Shown: piece by piece, positions 23,101-40,660 of the stretch
How positions within the stretch are numbered: the stretch's first letter is position 1
Layout of the letters: each line of letters starts with the position of its first letter
Assembly (NCBI GenBank): GCA_030144725.1
Contig: JASKMD010000015.1
Location: 3,663,425 to 3,727,424 of the forward strand
Source: Haematococcus lacustris
Lineage: Eukaryota > Chlorophyta > Chlorophyceae > Chlamydomonadales > Haematococcaceae
Direction: 5' to 3'
DNA: 64,000 bases
Program-made: the position numbers and the translations under genes
The notes under the pieces: generated by a model
Told to the model about the DNA's origin: nothing
Seen by the model: only the letters and a program-made list of their open reading frames with translations
Databases searched by the model: none

Positions 23101-25291
23101 CATGTTACAGCCTTTTTAAATGCGGGCAGAAACCGTTTAGATCCGGGTAAATTGAAGTTATCATCTATTAGCTTTCACTCGTCATTTGTGTCGCTCGCGC
23201 TGTCGGAGTGGTTGTATGCTCTAGCGGTTCTTAAGACACTATGTGCACCCTTCACTTCTTGTTACAGTGGACTATGTGGCCTGATAGTCAAACTGACCGC
23301 GGGACTCTTCATACTTGAGCCTTTTCTGCTCGTTCCCCTGGTTATGTGCTTTGTTCGTTGTAGCTAGAGCATATGCGTAGGTGCGAAGCCTTCGTTGTGT
23401 CGCTACATCGTTTTGGGACATCACCACCGAGACATGTGCTTCGGTCCACGGTGCCATGACCTGCTGCACTCCCTAGGCCTCTACACTCCATAGGCCTCTA
23501 CACTCCATAGCAAAGGCCCCTGGCACTAGAGTTTGTTAACGAACATCAGTTTTTGCTTTAGCATCAATCCATGCCGTAGGTGCATGCCACAACGTGCATA
23601 CCCCCTGGTTGGGTACAGTATATGAGCAACAAGTATTTAAAAGCAAACATCTAGTAGGACTGCAAGCACCCATTGCAGATGTGGTGGGTAGGCAGTTGAG
23701 CCTGCTTGGGTGGGCTGCTGGCAGGTACTGTGGGCAAGAAGGGCCTGTGGTGTTTGGGCTCCTGCAGTTGACACGACAAGGCTCACTGAGCTTTGTGAGT
23801 AATATCATTTCTTCTGTCACAGCTGTGCATATGAGTAGAGTAGCCCTTGATACAAGTCTCAGCACAAAAATAAGACATCTCGGTAATTTTTGGCTGGATT
23901 TGCTGTTTTGGCTGAATTTCTACCTGCTCAGCTGAGCCGCAGCCGAAGCTAAGAAGACCTGTTTTGGTTTGCTGTGGTCTACTCGGAAACTCCTGCATCA
24001 TCACATGTTCGTCGGGTAACATGTGCTGGCGCGAGAATGGTGGCAACTGCTGCGTGCACCTCACCTCGCGGGCTGGCAGCAGCGCCTATGCGTAGAGCAC
24101 CAATAGCACGCCTGCACTGCGCGATGTCTTGAGGGTGGCCGGCGGATCCCAACCACCCTATCGACCACAATTGAAGCAACTGCTGGTTGCTGCCGCAACT
24201 AGAGTCCGCGTTTAAGCCATGCCGCGCGGGGCTAAAGCCATCGGCCTGCTCCCGGAGCAATCGGTCGCATGTGATGGTTTTACATGCCAAAACATCAGCC
24301 CTGACTATTGGATACGGTGTGACATTGCAGTCAGCCAAAGCAGGCCAACACCAACGAGAAAAGGGGTGAGGCACAAGGTATGTGAGCCACCTAGTGGGCT
24401 GCCATCTTGCAAGCGCGCCATGCTGCAGGTTCTGCCTAGCATGGCTTGATGCTTCCCTTCCACATGGCCTACCACACCTTCAGCACTGTGGCAAGGTGAG
24501 CTGTGTAGCCCTGCTAGCTCATGCCCTTCAGGCTGGCGTTAGCTAGGCTGGCCATCTTTTGTCTGTTGTTGCCATCCTGCCAAGTCTAGCTTGCGCTGCG
24601 CTCATGCCATTGTCTTGCTCATCTATCCACGAGCGAGCTGCCGCCTATGCAATACCTCAAAAGTGTCATCCTCTTAACACAGGTGAATGGCTGCCGCTGG
24701 GATGGTGTTGCCCCCCCCCTGGTGCTCAGCCCCATACTACAACGTCTGCTTGCCTGCCACGAGGTTGGCTGTTTCAAGGCAGTTCCTTCCCACCCTCGTC
24801 ATGACAATCGCCCCTCGCCCCCTACATGGCAGTGTCTCCTCCCCGGCCCTCATTGGCTCCGTTGCTGCAACTGCTCTACTGCTCCTCCTCCTGGTGCCTA
24901 GGGCGGCATTGAGTGGGGTCCCAGCCTTCCTAGCAGCTTCCTTCTAGAGCTGCCACTCCTTCTCGTGCGCTCCCACACTGCCCACAACGCATACAACACA
25001 AGGTACTTCTAGCCACAGGCAAGCAACGCGTGACTATCCAGCAGCTACAGAATGGTTAGCCGTTGCTGCACCTCCTTCACCATGCCAGGGAGGCGTTCTA
25101 CCGTGGAACTTCTACGTCCTGAGGAACAGCTAGTGCATGCGCATGTACTGCCGCTAGACGAGGCCCAGCCACTGCAGCCGGAAGCCCTGGACCCGGAAGG
25201 CCGGCCCCTGCTGCAGGTTTGCAAGTTGGGCATGGCGAGTGTGAGCGGGGGACATGAACCGTGCTAGAAGAAGTAACCGTTTTGGGGTGGA
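23101..25291. other. intergenic region upstream of MON1
   Basis: No gene is firmly supported. A 20-bp direct repeat with CCTCTACACTCCATAG occurs near 23476-23508. A minus-strand frame at 23979-24374 is long and mildly codon-biased but unrecognised. A plus-strand stretch at about 25100-25217 reads like a codon-biased exon (LRPEEQLVHAHVLPLDEAQ) ending at a CTGCAG|GTTTGC donor. It may be a 5' exon or leader of MON1 or part of an unseen gene. Confidence 0.35.
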
Positions 25292-30884
<5,593 letters not shown>

Positions 30885-31596
30885 CTGGCCAGCCCCACAT
30901 TGGGAGTACAGCTTTCCACATCGTGAGCCCCACCGGAAGCTTTACAATGGGAGCCCTACGTCAGGAGTACACCTCAGTACAACACAGGGCAACCAGGGAC
31001 TGGTCTATGGCACGTGCCAAGCAGCAGGCGGCTATGCTAGGCCATGCCCACAACACGTTGGTGCTCTGCGTTCTGGTGGTAAAGTGCTGGGGTACATGCC
31101 ACGGGTTCGGTGCTAGCCGCATATCAAAAGCAAACAGCAGGCAGATGTCGCTTGCCTCGTTTAAGTACCATACCTTGTTGCTGAGGAGGCTGCCATCTGC
31201 CTCCGCTAAAGCCGCCTCCCATGTAGGTGCAGAGGCTGAGAGGCATGGACATGGGTGCTAGAGCTGATGTCATGGGTGCTGATGCTCTTCGTGTACATGT
31301 GCAAGGAGCCATGGAAAGTCAGCCACAATAAAGACCGATGATTACTATGTTGATCTGTGCCCTTGGTCTGGGAACAACAGCACAGCCCTCTAGGGAGACA
31401 AAGACGAGTCAACGAGCAACATACCGTTACACCACAGCAGCCTGGACGTGTGTGCATCTACAGCAAGGGCCAGCGTGTGCGCTGCGTCGTGCTAATTGCA
31501 AGGATATGGACTTGTCATGTAGACATGTATGTAGACATGTGTGTGACAAACACGAAAATCCTTAGTATATGTTGCTGCCTCGCGCTGCTATCGTTT

Positions 31597-32217
31597 ATGG
31601 CGAGGAAGAAGAGACGAACCGGTGTGGGTGGGCCTAGAGCAGTACCGGAGGACCCGGACTTCGACATAGTTGACCGCGACGAGGCAGGCCAACCCGACTT
31701 GACCGAGGCACAGCGCAAAAGGAAAGCTTCAGGAGAGGCCCGCGCTGCCCGCAGCAGGGACAATACGTTCCACGCCAGAAAGGCCAAGTTAGCCCACCTC
31801 ATCGACCACCTCCCGCAAGCGCTTTGGGACGCCTTCCTTGACAAGGCTGTGCGCCCACGAGTGAAGGACATCAGCGAGCGGGGGGTGATTGGCAGTCTGC
31901 TGTTAGGCTTCCTCGTGCGCGACTTGTTTACCCTGCACGTAGCCGACCAGCTTGACGCGCAAGGCCAGCCACTGTCATACACAGACACAGACATCCCAGT
32001 CTCCGCAGCAGACATCCCGAACCTGAGCTGCAGGAATCTGTACCTGCAGCTGTGCCGCGGCCTGCCCGGAGACGGCGAGGGCACTCAGCCGAGTGCAGCA
32101 GTCGCTGCCGTGCTGGCCGCGCACCCCGACCTGTGTGCCCGCCTCGAAGCTATCCCCCGCCACCTGTCCGACATGAACATGGTGGACCACGTCGGCAAGC
32201 AGCTATGTAGTAGATAA
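31597..32217 (+). CDS. orphan protein, 3' end formed by a foldback element
   Basis: An ATG at 31597 opens a 206-codon frame that begins with a basic MARKKRR stretch. An Asp/Glu-rich segment follows, then a helical region (LIDHLPQALWDAFLDKAVR, ISERGVIGSLLLGFLVRDLF). Codon choice is GC-rich at third positions, as in the true genes here. The last few codons and the TAA stop at 32215-32217 lie in the arm of the hairpin starting near 32208, so the original protein was probably longer and has been truncated. No family was recognised. It could be the 5' exon of a mobile-element protein or a lineage-specific gene. Confidence 0.4.
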   Translation: MARKKRRTGVGGPRAVPEDPDFDIVDRDEAGQPDLTEAQRKRKASGEARAARSRDNTFHARKAKLAHLIDHLPQALWDAFLDKAVRPRVKDISERGVIGSLLLGFLVRDLFTLHVADQLDAQGQPLSYTDTDIPVSAADIPNLSCRNLYLQLCRGLPGDGEGTQPSAAVAAVLAAHPDLCARLEAIPRHLSDMNMVDHVGKQLCSR

Positions 32218-32397
32218 TTGGCGGTCCGAGCGCATTATGCGAAAATAATGGCCGAGGCCGAGGTGGCGCGGACATACATCCCGAGGCGCAGATGTATGGT
32301 AGCAGATGTATGGTATGATAGCAGATGTATGGTAGCAGAGCCGAGGACGAGACCATTAGTTCGCATAATGCGCGAGGTCAAGGCGGTTATCTAGTAT
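32208..32397. mobile_element. foldback element 3
   Basis: Imperfect inverted ends (TAGTAGATAA... at 32209 and ...TTATCTAGTA ending 32397) enclose arms that pair CGCATTATGCGAA with TTCGCATAATGCG. Inner arms carry GGCCGAGGCCGAGG and GAGCCGAGG motifs. The centre has three copies of GCAGATGTATGGTA. It shares its design and GAGGCCGAG motifs with the elements at 2421 and 15128. Confidence 0.65.
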
Positions 32398-32540
32398 ATT
32401 TGAGGTTCCCCAATCCCGTAACCGCCCCCATCCCCCGTTGACCAACACCGTATATCCCGTTGACCAACGCTTTCACCAACCCTTCTCAACACAGCCGCTC
32501 TATAAAGGCTTCCCGACATTGATTGCGAGAATCGTACTTT

Positions 32541-32670
32541 GCCGCTCGACCATTATCAATTGCCGCTCGACCATTATCAAAAAGTGCACTTTGCCGCTCG
32601 ACCATTATGCGTTGCCGCTCGACCATTATGCTTTGCCGCTCGACCATTATGCGTTGCCGGTCGATACATA
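32541..32670. repeat. phased GCCGCTCGACCATTAT array
   Basis: Five exact copies of the 16-mer start at 32541, 32562, 32593, 32614 and 32635, and a diverged sixth starts at 32655. Spacings are 21, 31, 21, 21 and 20 bp, i.e. near whole turns of B-DNA. Confidence 0.9.
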
Positions 32671-32754
32671 TCGACTGCCTCAACTAGCCTATAACCTCAT
32701 CCCTCTCCTCAGCGGCTTACTCCGACCTGAAAAACGACGAAAGACGTAGCTTCT

Positions 32755-33075
32755 AGTCAACATGCCAGCCTGGCACTTATAAGTAGACATGCCAGCCTGG
32801 CAATATGTTCGATAAGCTATCGCGTAGCGTCACATTGGCTACGTTGGGGTTGAATCAGTTGCGGAAGAAAGTTGTTTCGGAAAAACTCGCGACTTGCAAG
32901 TTGCGACGTGCAAGCCATACATGCAATTAGCACACTCGCGCCTTGCGCTTCACTTGCGGAACACGCGGATGTGGCTGCTAGCACTTTGCAGCCTTGGATG
33001 ACGCCTATATTTTTCCCTATTGACGCCTATATTTTTCCCTACACCTCAAATATATAAGGATATGCTGATATGCTG
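32755..33075. repeat. AT-rich stretch with palindromes and direct repeats
   Basis: ACATGCCAGCCTGGCA, containing the dyad TGCCAG-C-CTGGCA, occurs at about 32760 and again at about 32788. TGACGCCTATATTTTTCCCT is repeated at 32999 and 33021 (22-bp period). GATATGCT repeats lie near 33060-33095. No gene is seen. It lies upstream of the lyase start codon (33212) and may be its promoter or mobile-element debris. Confidence 0.6.
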
Positions 33076-33211
33076 ATATGTAGATAGATATGCTGCTCAT
33101 CGACTACGTCGTTTTGTGTGACAAGAACGGGTCATGAAAAGCACACGTGACATTTCTGATATTTTGTAGCGCTCAACCATTGGTCCAGCTGCGACGGTCG
33201 TTTAGCAAAGG

Positions 33212-36200
33212 ATGGGCGTGATAGCAGAGACTGTTGCGAACGTGCAAAACACCTTGCTTAGGATATGCCCCCCAGGTTTACATCAACCGGTGGCACACGT
33301 CACCTCCGTGATTACAAGGCACTGCGAGCCTTACTTTCGAGCTGAATCATATGCACCTTGGGAGCTTGTGATCGTCGGCTTTTTGTTCGGCGTGGTCCTG
33401 CTGTGGTTACGGGGCCTTGCTGTGCAAGCTGGGAGCGCTGGAGTATTGCGTGCAGGCTTCCGCGTCTTCAGGTCCACGCTGCGAACAGTCACGTCATCCC
33501 AAGCATAGGCTCCAATTGTGTAGACCTCTTGCATGGCCTCCCTGTGCAGGTCCCTGCCTGGCATAAAGAGCATGATTGAGAAAGAGAAAAAGAAAATGGT
33601 CAGCGCATAATCTGGTGCACCCTAGCCCCTCACACCATGCGCCAGAGTGCGTCTCTGACCTGCATTGATACTCCCATTGCGTTGTCATGCCTACACAGCG
33701 TGCCTCATTGTATGAATCACGCAAGACGATTGGGACACCCTTGCTCCAGCTGCCCCAAGCAGGCATGTCAGCTGAGGCTGTCCTGCAGTTGGCGACAGCC
33801 AGGGCCGCAGGCGACGTCCAGGTCAGGCTGTGCTTGTAGCACTTCACAGCTACAACACAAACTCTGCAAGCTGGCATCCTCAATGCCCCCACCTCTGGGC
33901 CCCATAGGCAGACTATGTCTGCCCACATGCAAGCTATTGCTGATCAAGCTGCTGAACATTGTGACACACAGTTTAGCACTCTGTTAGCTACTAGGCAGGC
34001 ACTTGCAAGCGTGACCACTGGCTGGGCGCAGGTGGAGGACGGCTGCTCCCATATGTCAGGCTCGGTGTACATTGGGTCCTCTGTGTGAGTGAAGATGGCA
34101 CGTGTGGCAGCCAGGTCACACCCGGCAGTGTATAGCTATGGTAGCAAGCCAGCAGCTGTGTAATCGAAACAGCACGGCAGCAGTCTCGGCAACAGTGCAG
34201 CAGGTCATGGCATCATTTCGATGGTGAAGAGCAGCCGATGGCTTGCAGCTGGGACTGCCAACCAGCCAGCCAGCCAGCCAGATGTGTCTGTGCGGCAGCC
34301 TACAGTGATGGCTCCGCATGCCCTCTGCTGCACCACACAGCTCTGCTGGTACAGCAGTGGCCCGACCACCTCCCAATCCACGGCCCCCACATCCCAGATC
34401 TGCTCCAGACTCCCTTCACCCCGCCATCACTCCCTGTGCCTGTGGCCCTGCGCCACCTCCCCCCTGCTGCTGCTGCTGCTCCTGCTCCTGCTGCTGCTCC
34501 TGCTGCTGCTGTTACGCCGCAGGCACCGCCAGATGCTGACAGACGTGTTCACCATGTTCAGCACCACCAACCCACTGCATGCTGACGCTTGGCCTTCCAT
34601 CCGGCAGATGGAAGCTGAGGTGGTGGCCATGACGGCGAGCATGCTAGGGGGTGGACCCAGCAGCACTGTGTGTGGCTCCATGACTTCAGGTCCGTGCACA
34701 GCAGCACGTCACCATGCTCCCGGCCGCCCAGCAGACCACTCTGCACTTCCCTGACCTGCATGCACACACCTGAATACAACACAACAACACCTCTGGTCCC
34801 ATAGCCCTGCCTGGCTCTCCTCAGTGTTTGGTGTGGGCCCTTGCACCGCCCTCCCGCACCTCTGAAGCACACAGGGTGCCAACATGGTGCTCACCCCATG
34901 CTGCCAGGTAGCTGGTAGGTAGCTGCAAGGGTGACCGCATGTAGGGGTACAGAAGTGAACGGGTTTCAAGGGGGCAGCTCCCTTGCACCACCTGATGTTC
35001 AAATCGGGCAGCCTCTCGCAAGGCAGGCTGCAGCAGCAATAGACGCAGCCAGCCGCAGCTCTACATATGCCCTCGTCGCAATCTTTGCTGCTGCTGAGCA
35101 GCCGCGAGTCTCAAAGCTGTGCTAGAGCTGGGCTACCAACCGCGTCCGGCTGGCTCATGTTTATTGACGCGTGAATGTGTGACCTGAATGTGTGACTCTG
35201 ACACCGGCACCGCTTCAGGCGGCACGGAGTCGATTCTGCTAGCCATGAAAGCGTCGCGCGACTGGGCCGCCGCCAAGCGAGGTGTGCGCCAGCCGGAGAT
35301 CATCATCGCCCGCTCAGCCCACGCCGCGTACTTCAAAGCCGCGGAGTACTTCGCCATGAAGCTAGTGGTGGTGCAGCCGGGCAAAGACCTGCGGCTGAGT
35401 GGTGGGTGGCGTCAGGCGCCGCCGGCAGGGGCTGGCGGGCAGACCTAAGCACCAAGGGAAGTGACATGCCTGTGTGCCCCTTTGCTTGCATGGCACATGT
35501 TTTTCCTCCCCACTCCCCTTTGTGCAACTGAGCATCGCATTCTGTGCCTGTAATGTTTCCACCTGCTTCGATGCGCGGACATGCAGCTTATTGGCTGATA
35601 GCTTGTTGTAGTGAAACTGTCATCATAGTTACCATCATCTGAGAATTCAAGCAGCAAGCCAGGCGCTGCACTCTTGCTGCGTGCCCCTGTGTAGGGTCTA
35701 CTGTACGGCGGGCACTGACGCGCAACACAGCGGTGGTGGTGGCCTCGGCGCCCTGCTTCCCTCATGGTGTGGTGGACGCAGTGGAGGACATTGCTCAGGT
35801 AAGCAGCTGGGTGATCACAGAGCCAGGTGCTGTGAGGCAAGGCGCAGCGCTAGCTTAGGTACAGGGCACAGAACCCCAGACCCTTTTCTTGGTGTTTGCC
35901 TTCTGGCTATCGTGTTTGCTCCATGATGTCAGGGCACAGATTTTCACAGCCACTTCCTCTGTGTGCCTGCATGTGGCATTGGCAAGGGAGTGGCGTTTCA
36001 GGCCTCAGTCCGTCTTTGTTTTTTTCTCGTGTTTTTCTTTTCCTGGTGTTGGCCTTTCCTGCTGGCTATCGTGTTTCCTCCATGATGTCAGGGCGAGCAC
36101 CCTCAGTGAAGCGCATAGGGTACCCTGAACACCATGTTCCAGTGCATGTCTGCTTGCCCGCGTGCAATGCTACCTGCTTCCAGATCCTTTGCTTGTCTGC

Positions 36201-39200
36201 TTCTCTGCTTGCATCATCATGCTCCCAAGACCTGCAGTATCATTGCATGATGATCGCAGTCCTTGCCATGGTTGTGCGCCTGCCTGCTTGCAGGTCTGTC
36301 GGCGTGCAGGGGTTTGCCTGCACGTTGATGCGTGTCTGGGTGGCTTCGTGCTGCCCTTTGCGCGCAAGCTGGGATACCCCATCCCGGGCTTTGACTTCTC
36401 AGTCCCAGGCGTCACCTCCATGTCCGTTGACACCCACAAATTTGGGCTGGCGCACAAGGGCAGCAGCGTGGTCCTGTACGCCTCCCCTGAGCTGCGTGCA
36501 CATCAAGTAAGAGCCAGGTCCTGCTGATGTGAGGCACCTGCACTGTGGTGCCTGGTTGAATGCCTGGCTCATAGGCCCCTTGTCACCATCCTGACCCAGG
36601 CCAGGCAGTCGTGCGCCGCCGTGCTGCTTGCCTGCACCAGCAAGCAGGGCGCAGGGAGACAGGTCCAGTGTCATGGGGGAGGGGAGGAAGGGGTGGCAGG
36701 CAGAGAGAGGGGAAACTATTGCATGGGTGTGGAGTGCTGAAGGGTTCATGGGGGACAGGGCAGGCCGCTGGGAGGAGCAGGGCAGGCCATGGCCTGGCTG
36801 TCTGAGCTGCCCTGGACCCACATTGGGGTACTCCGGGCCCTCACTACAGCTGGTCTACAGCTGGATGGGTCACAAGGGATCCTGCTGGATGGCAGGGTTT
36901 GCGCCAGGTGGATGCAGGGCCTGGGATCCTCATGCTGCTGGCCCTGCTGCCCCTCCAGCTGCTACTGCCCCTTCAGCTGCTACTGCCCCTGCTACCCCTG
37001 CTGCCCCTCCAGCTGCTACTGCTCCTGCTGCCCCTGCTGCCCCTCCAGCTGCTACTGCCCCTGCTGCCCCTGCTGCAGCTGCTGACCCTGCGGCCCGTGC
37101 TGCTGTTGCGTGCAGTTCACCTCCATCACTGATTGGAGCGGGGGGCTGTACATATCTCCCACCATGGCAGGTAAGCAGCGCTGTTCCTCAGCTGACTGAG
37201 CCTGCAGCCAGCCAGCAGCACCCAACACCCGCAATGCCCTCACCTCCGGTCCCCTGCACCTTCCACCCATGAGGTGCACCCCCTCCACAGCTTGTACCTC
37301 AGCCCCAACCTCCACCTTAGCCCTAACCCCTTGTCTCGCCCTCATGCACTCCTTCACCCTGAGCCAGCCACCTCCCAATGTACTGAACTGTCTCGCCTCC
37401 CTCACCACATCCTCTGCCACTCCCTCAGCAAGACTGATCACCCGCCCAGCACCACCAGCATGACCCACAGCGCTGTTTGAGCAAGGCTGCTGTGGCCCTA
37501 CTAGGGCATGCCAGGGCCATCTATATGACCTGGACTGACCACCTTCCAGCGCAATGCACCACTTCACGCTCCGCCTCGTGTTCAACACCGCCTGCAGCTC
37601 TAGTGGAGCGGGGTGTGAAGGTGCCCGGGCATGCCAGCGTTGACCTCTGACCAACCGTCTGCTGACCTGCGGCCTGTGTCTCAGGCAGCCGGCCTGGAGC
37701 CCTGATTGCAACAGCTTGGGCCGCCATGATGGCTATGGGCGAGGAGGGCTACCTGGCCACCACCCGCAGGCTCATGGAGGCAGCCACCAGGCAAGCCCAG
37801 GGACTGGCTGCTGACGATGCTGTGAGGGCTGTCAGTGTGTGCTCTGCATTCAGCCGTGCCTTGTCCGCTGTTTGCCTCTTCATGCCTTGTCCACTGTTAC
37901 TATCACAGGCTCAGCCAGCATTGCAAGACACCCTGCACCGCAGGCATTGGCATGGCTCCTTGCCACACGAACACTAGGGCAGAGGGTGTGGTCACCACAC
38001 CAGGCCGTCACGGGACTACACTGACCACAGCATGTGAACATTGCGATTGTGAACTCATCTTGGTCTTAATCCTCCTGGGTGACCTCCTGCCTGTGCATTA
38101 GCATCACCTCATAGCGGGCTTGCGTGGCGTTGTGTACTGGGTGCAGGTTCAGGGAGGGTGTCCAGCAAATACCTGAGCTGCAGGTGTTGGGGCACCCGGA
38201 CATGTGCCTGGTAGCATTTGCAGCGGCCCGCAAGTCAAGCGTGAACGTATACAAGGTAGCCGCTCACACCCACTGCTGCTGCCAGGCTGCCCAGGGACCC
38301 AGACTGCCTCAGCTGCCAGGGTTACCTCAAGGCCCCTGCTTACTACGTTGTGACTGCACCTTGTGGCACTGTGGCTCTGGGTGCATGCGCCCTAGAGGCA
38401 CTACGCGCAGACCAGTACCTTGCACGGTGGCCAACTGTGTGCCCAGCCGCCAAGACCGCTATCAGCTACCATCAGTGCCGCTACCCAGGGCTGCTAGCTT
38501 TGCTAGCTCTGCCAGCCCTGCAACGGACTCACCCACAAGCAAATGGTGTCACATACAGCGAGCAGCGCTAGCTGCCCTGCACCTGACCCATGGCCCATGA
38601 GGCTGGTGTGGTCAGGCATGGCTCTGTCAAGGTGCTGCTCACCAGGGGGCGGCCACACTTGTCACATGGACACCTCACAGAAGCTGGGGCGGCTGTGCAG
38701 CTCCTGCGGCTGCGCTGTGCCTGGAGCAGCCGTGAGCAGCCTGTTGCAGCCCACTCATGAACACCTCACTGGCCCATCTCTCACCTCAACAGCCAGGTTA
38801 CGTTGGAAACAGCCAGTGGGCCAACCTTGCCTTGAGAGTATGTAAGGACAGGCAGTGTGACACCAAGGGTGAGCTAGTGCTGGTGCTGACTGCATGGAAG
38901 GCCCTGGCAGCAGCTGGCCTGCCCCAGCCAGCACCTCCAGCTTGCCCCTCCTGTGCAGCTGAAGGACCTGATGACCGCGAAGCACTGGAGCCTCAATGCG
39001 CTGCAGCAGCCTGCAGGTGAGGACCCCTCAATGTCATGGCTGTGGGCTGCTCCACTCGTCTCCCTCGTACCTCCCCTACCCCCCCTCCCCTCCCCTACCC
39101 CTCTTTACACACACATACACAGATTCGTGCAACCCACAAACAACCCACAGCTGCAAGCGCTTGTGGCAAGCATGCAAGCTATGCCATTGGCTGGGTGTAG

Positions 39201-39941
39201 CAGGCAGGCTCCACTTGCTGGCCTGTGTGCTTCAGCTGAGATTGCTGCCTGTGCCCTGTGCCTGCACACTGTCAAACCACCCCAAGGCTTCCTTCCAATA
39301 CTCAGCTTGCATGCTGTGAAGCGACAAGTGCACCACAGCCTGCGGTAGGGCAGCGCCAGGTGCACCATGCAGCTCTGATTGTCTGACGTGAATCTCCCAC
39401 TCACCTGCTGCCTGCCCTCACCCGTTGCTGCAGCCCTGCATTTCTGCTTCACTGCGGCGCACGTGAGCGGCAAGACAGACGTGGTGGCACAGCTGCTGGA
39501 GGACCTGAAGGAGGGGGTCAAAACCCTGGTGGCCAACCCTGAGGCAGTGTCAGGCGGCAGTGCTCCAATGTCAGTGGCAGCTCCCCGCCCTGCCCCGCCC
39601 TGCCCCGCCCTGTTGTGTGCTTGAGCCGAAATGCAACCCCGGCCCAAAATGCTTCATTCTGCTCTGGGCAACACCTTTGACACTGGCCTGAGCTTTTTGT
39701 ACATGTCTCTTCCGCTGCTGCGAGTATTGCTCCGTACGCCCTCTGCTAAGCCCTGGTCAGGTGCTCACTGCCGAACTGTAGATGTGAATGGCAGCAGTGC
39801 TGTGGTTGCACAAAGCTGCTGGCTGCCCCCTTGTGTTGTTGGCTGCTGCGTCACAGGTACGGCATGTCAAACGTCACACCTGACAGGGGCATGATCGCCG
39901 AGTTTCTGGTTGCGTACCAGGACGTCATGCTGGCGCCTTGA
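33212..39941 (+). CDS. DPL1: sphingosine-1-phosphate lyase
   Basis: PLP enzyme of about 566 aa that cleaves phosphorylated sphingoid bases to a fatty aldehyde and phosphoethanolamine at the ER. Exons: 33212-33471, 33550-33598, 33699-33821, 34032-34084, 34523-34689, 35219-35401, 35695-35798, 36294-36506, 37116-37170, 37685-37790, 38147-38255, 38959-39016, 39434-39569, 39857-39941. Every junction is in phase. An N-terminal membrane helix lies at about aa 51-66 ([18 protein letters not shown]), then [16 protein letters not shown]. Family signatures follow: [59 protein letters not shown] and [13 protein letters not shown], with the PLP lysine at about residue 362. The C-terminus [12 protein letters not shown] is conserved. 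Intron 10 begins with GC, not GT. Confidence 0.95.
34459..34519. repeat. (CTG)n/CTC repeat in S1P-lyase intron 4
   Basis: Near-perfect CTG triplets with CTC interruptions, running up to the exon 5 acceptor (exon starts 34523). Confidence 0.85.
36938..37090. repeat. minisatellite in S1P-lyase intron 8
   Basis: Repeated CCTCCAGCTGCTACTGCCCCTG-like units ending about 25 bp before the exon 9 acceptor. Confidence 0.8.
37791..38146 (+). other. GC-AG intron in the S1P-lyase gene
   Basis: Exon 10 ends CCACCAG and the intron starts GCAAGC, ending GTGCAG at 38146. Only this border joins the conserved LMEAATR and [11 protein letters not shown] segments in frame. The GT donor at 37820 (GCT|GTGAGG) gives the wrong phase. 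AG|GCAAG is the usual context of GC-AG introns. Confidence 0.7.
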
Positions 39942-40660
39942 GGCAGGCCAGCGCGCCAGTCGTCACATGTGTCAAGCTAATACCTTGCAACCTGTCTGAC
40001 AGGCGGGCAGCCCAATGGGGAATGGTCGAGGTCCACGGGTAGCATGACCAATGGCAGGGATTTCAGCAGCACGTCATGGAGGTGTCAGGTTCAGGAGGTG
40101 TGCTTGGCACAAGCATGCTGGACAAGGTTTGTTCGGCAAGATGTGATGCGATGTAGCTAAAAGTGGACAGCTTGGGACAGCACATACCTCCCCTACAACT
40201 AGGGGTTCCATAGCTCGCAACCCGGATCTGTTCTCTGGGTCAGTACCTGATTCCCTGTCTCCATCCCCTTTCAAGGGTGGGGCAATATATGACGCACATG
40301 CTCGTATGTAAGCAGAAGCTCAAATAGTGCCTGGTGCACACATTACTGTGCCACTGGCTGATGGCCCTGGCTGCCACTGGTTGATGGGGTGCTCAACCCC
40401 ATTGTCCCTCACTAGGGCCTCCATTTGAGCCGGATCAGAAGTACCTACTAGCAGCCACTGGCAACCACTAGCAGCCACTAACTAGATCCGGCTCAAACAG
40501 TGTTATAGGGCTGTGTGGAGTAAACCCAGTGCACATGGCACATGAGCCCGCCTACCACCTACAATATTGCCTGACCCGAGGGCTATGATGTAGAGTTGGC
40601 ATGACAAAACATGCACTAATTGTAAGCTGATGACAGCTTCAAGTGGGGGGGGGGCACACA
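39942..40660. other. intergenic region after S1P lyase
   Basis: No gene seen. Near 40424-40494 the motif GAGCCGGATC / GATCCGGCTC forms an inverted pair around repeats of GCAGCCACTGGCAACCACTA, a small hairpin. A poly-G run lies at 40645-40654. Confidence 0.4.
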
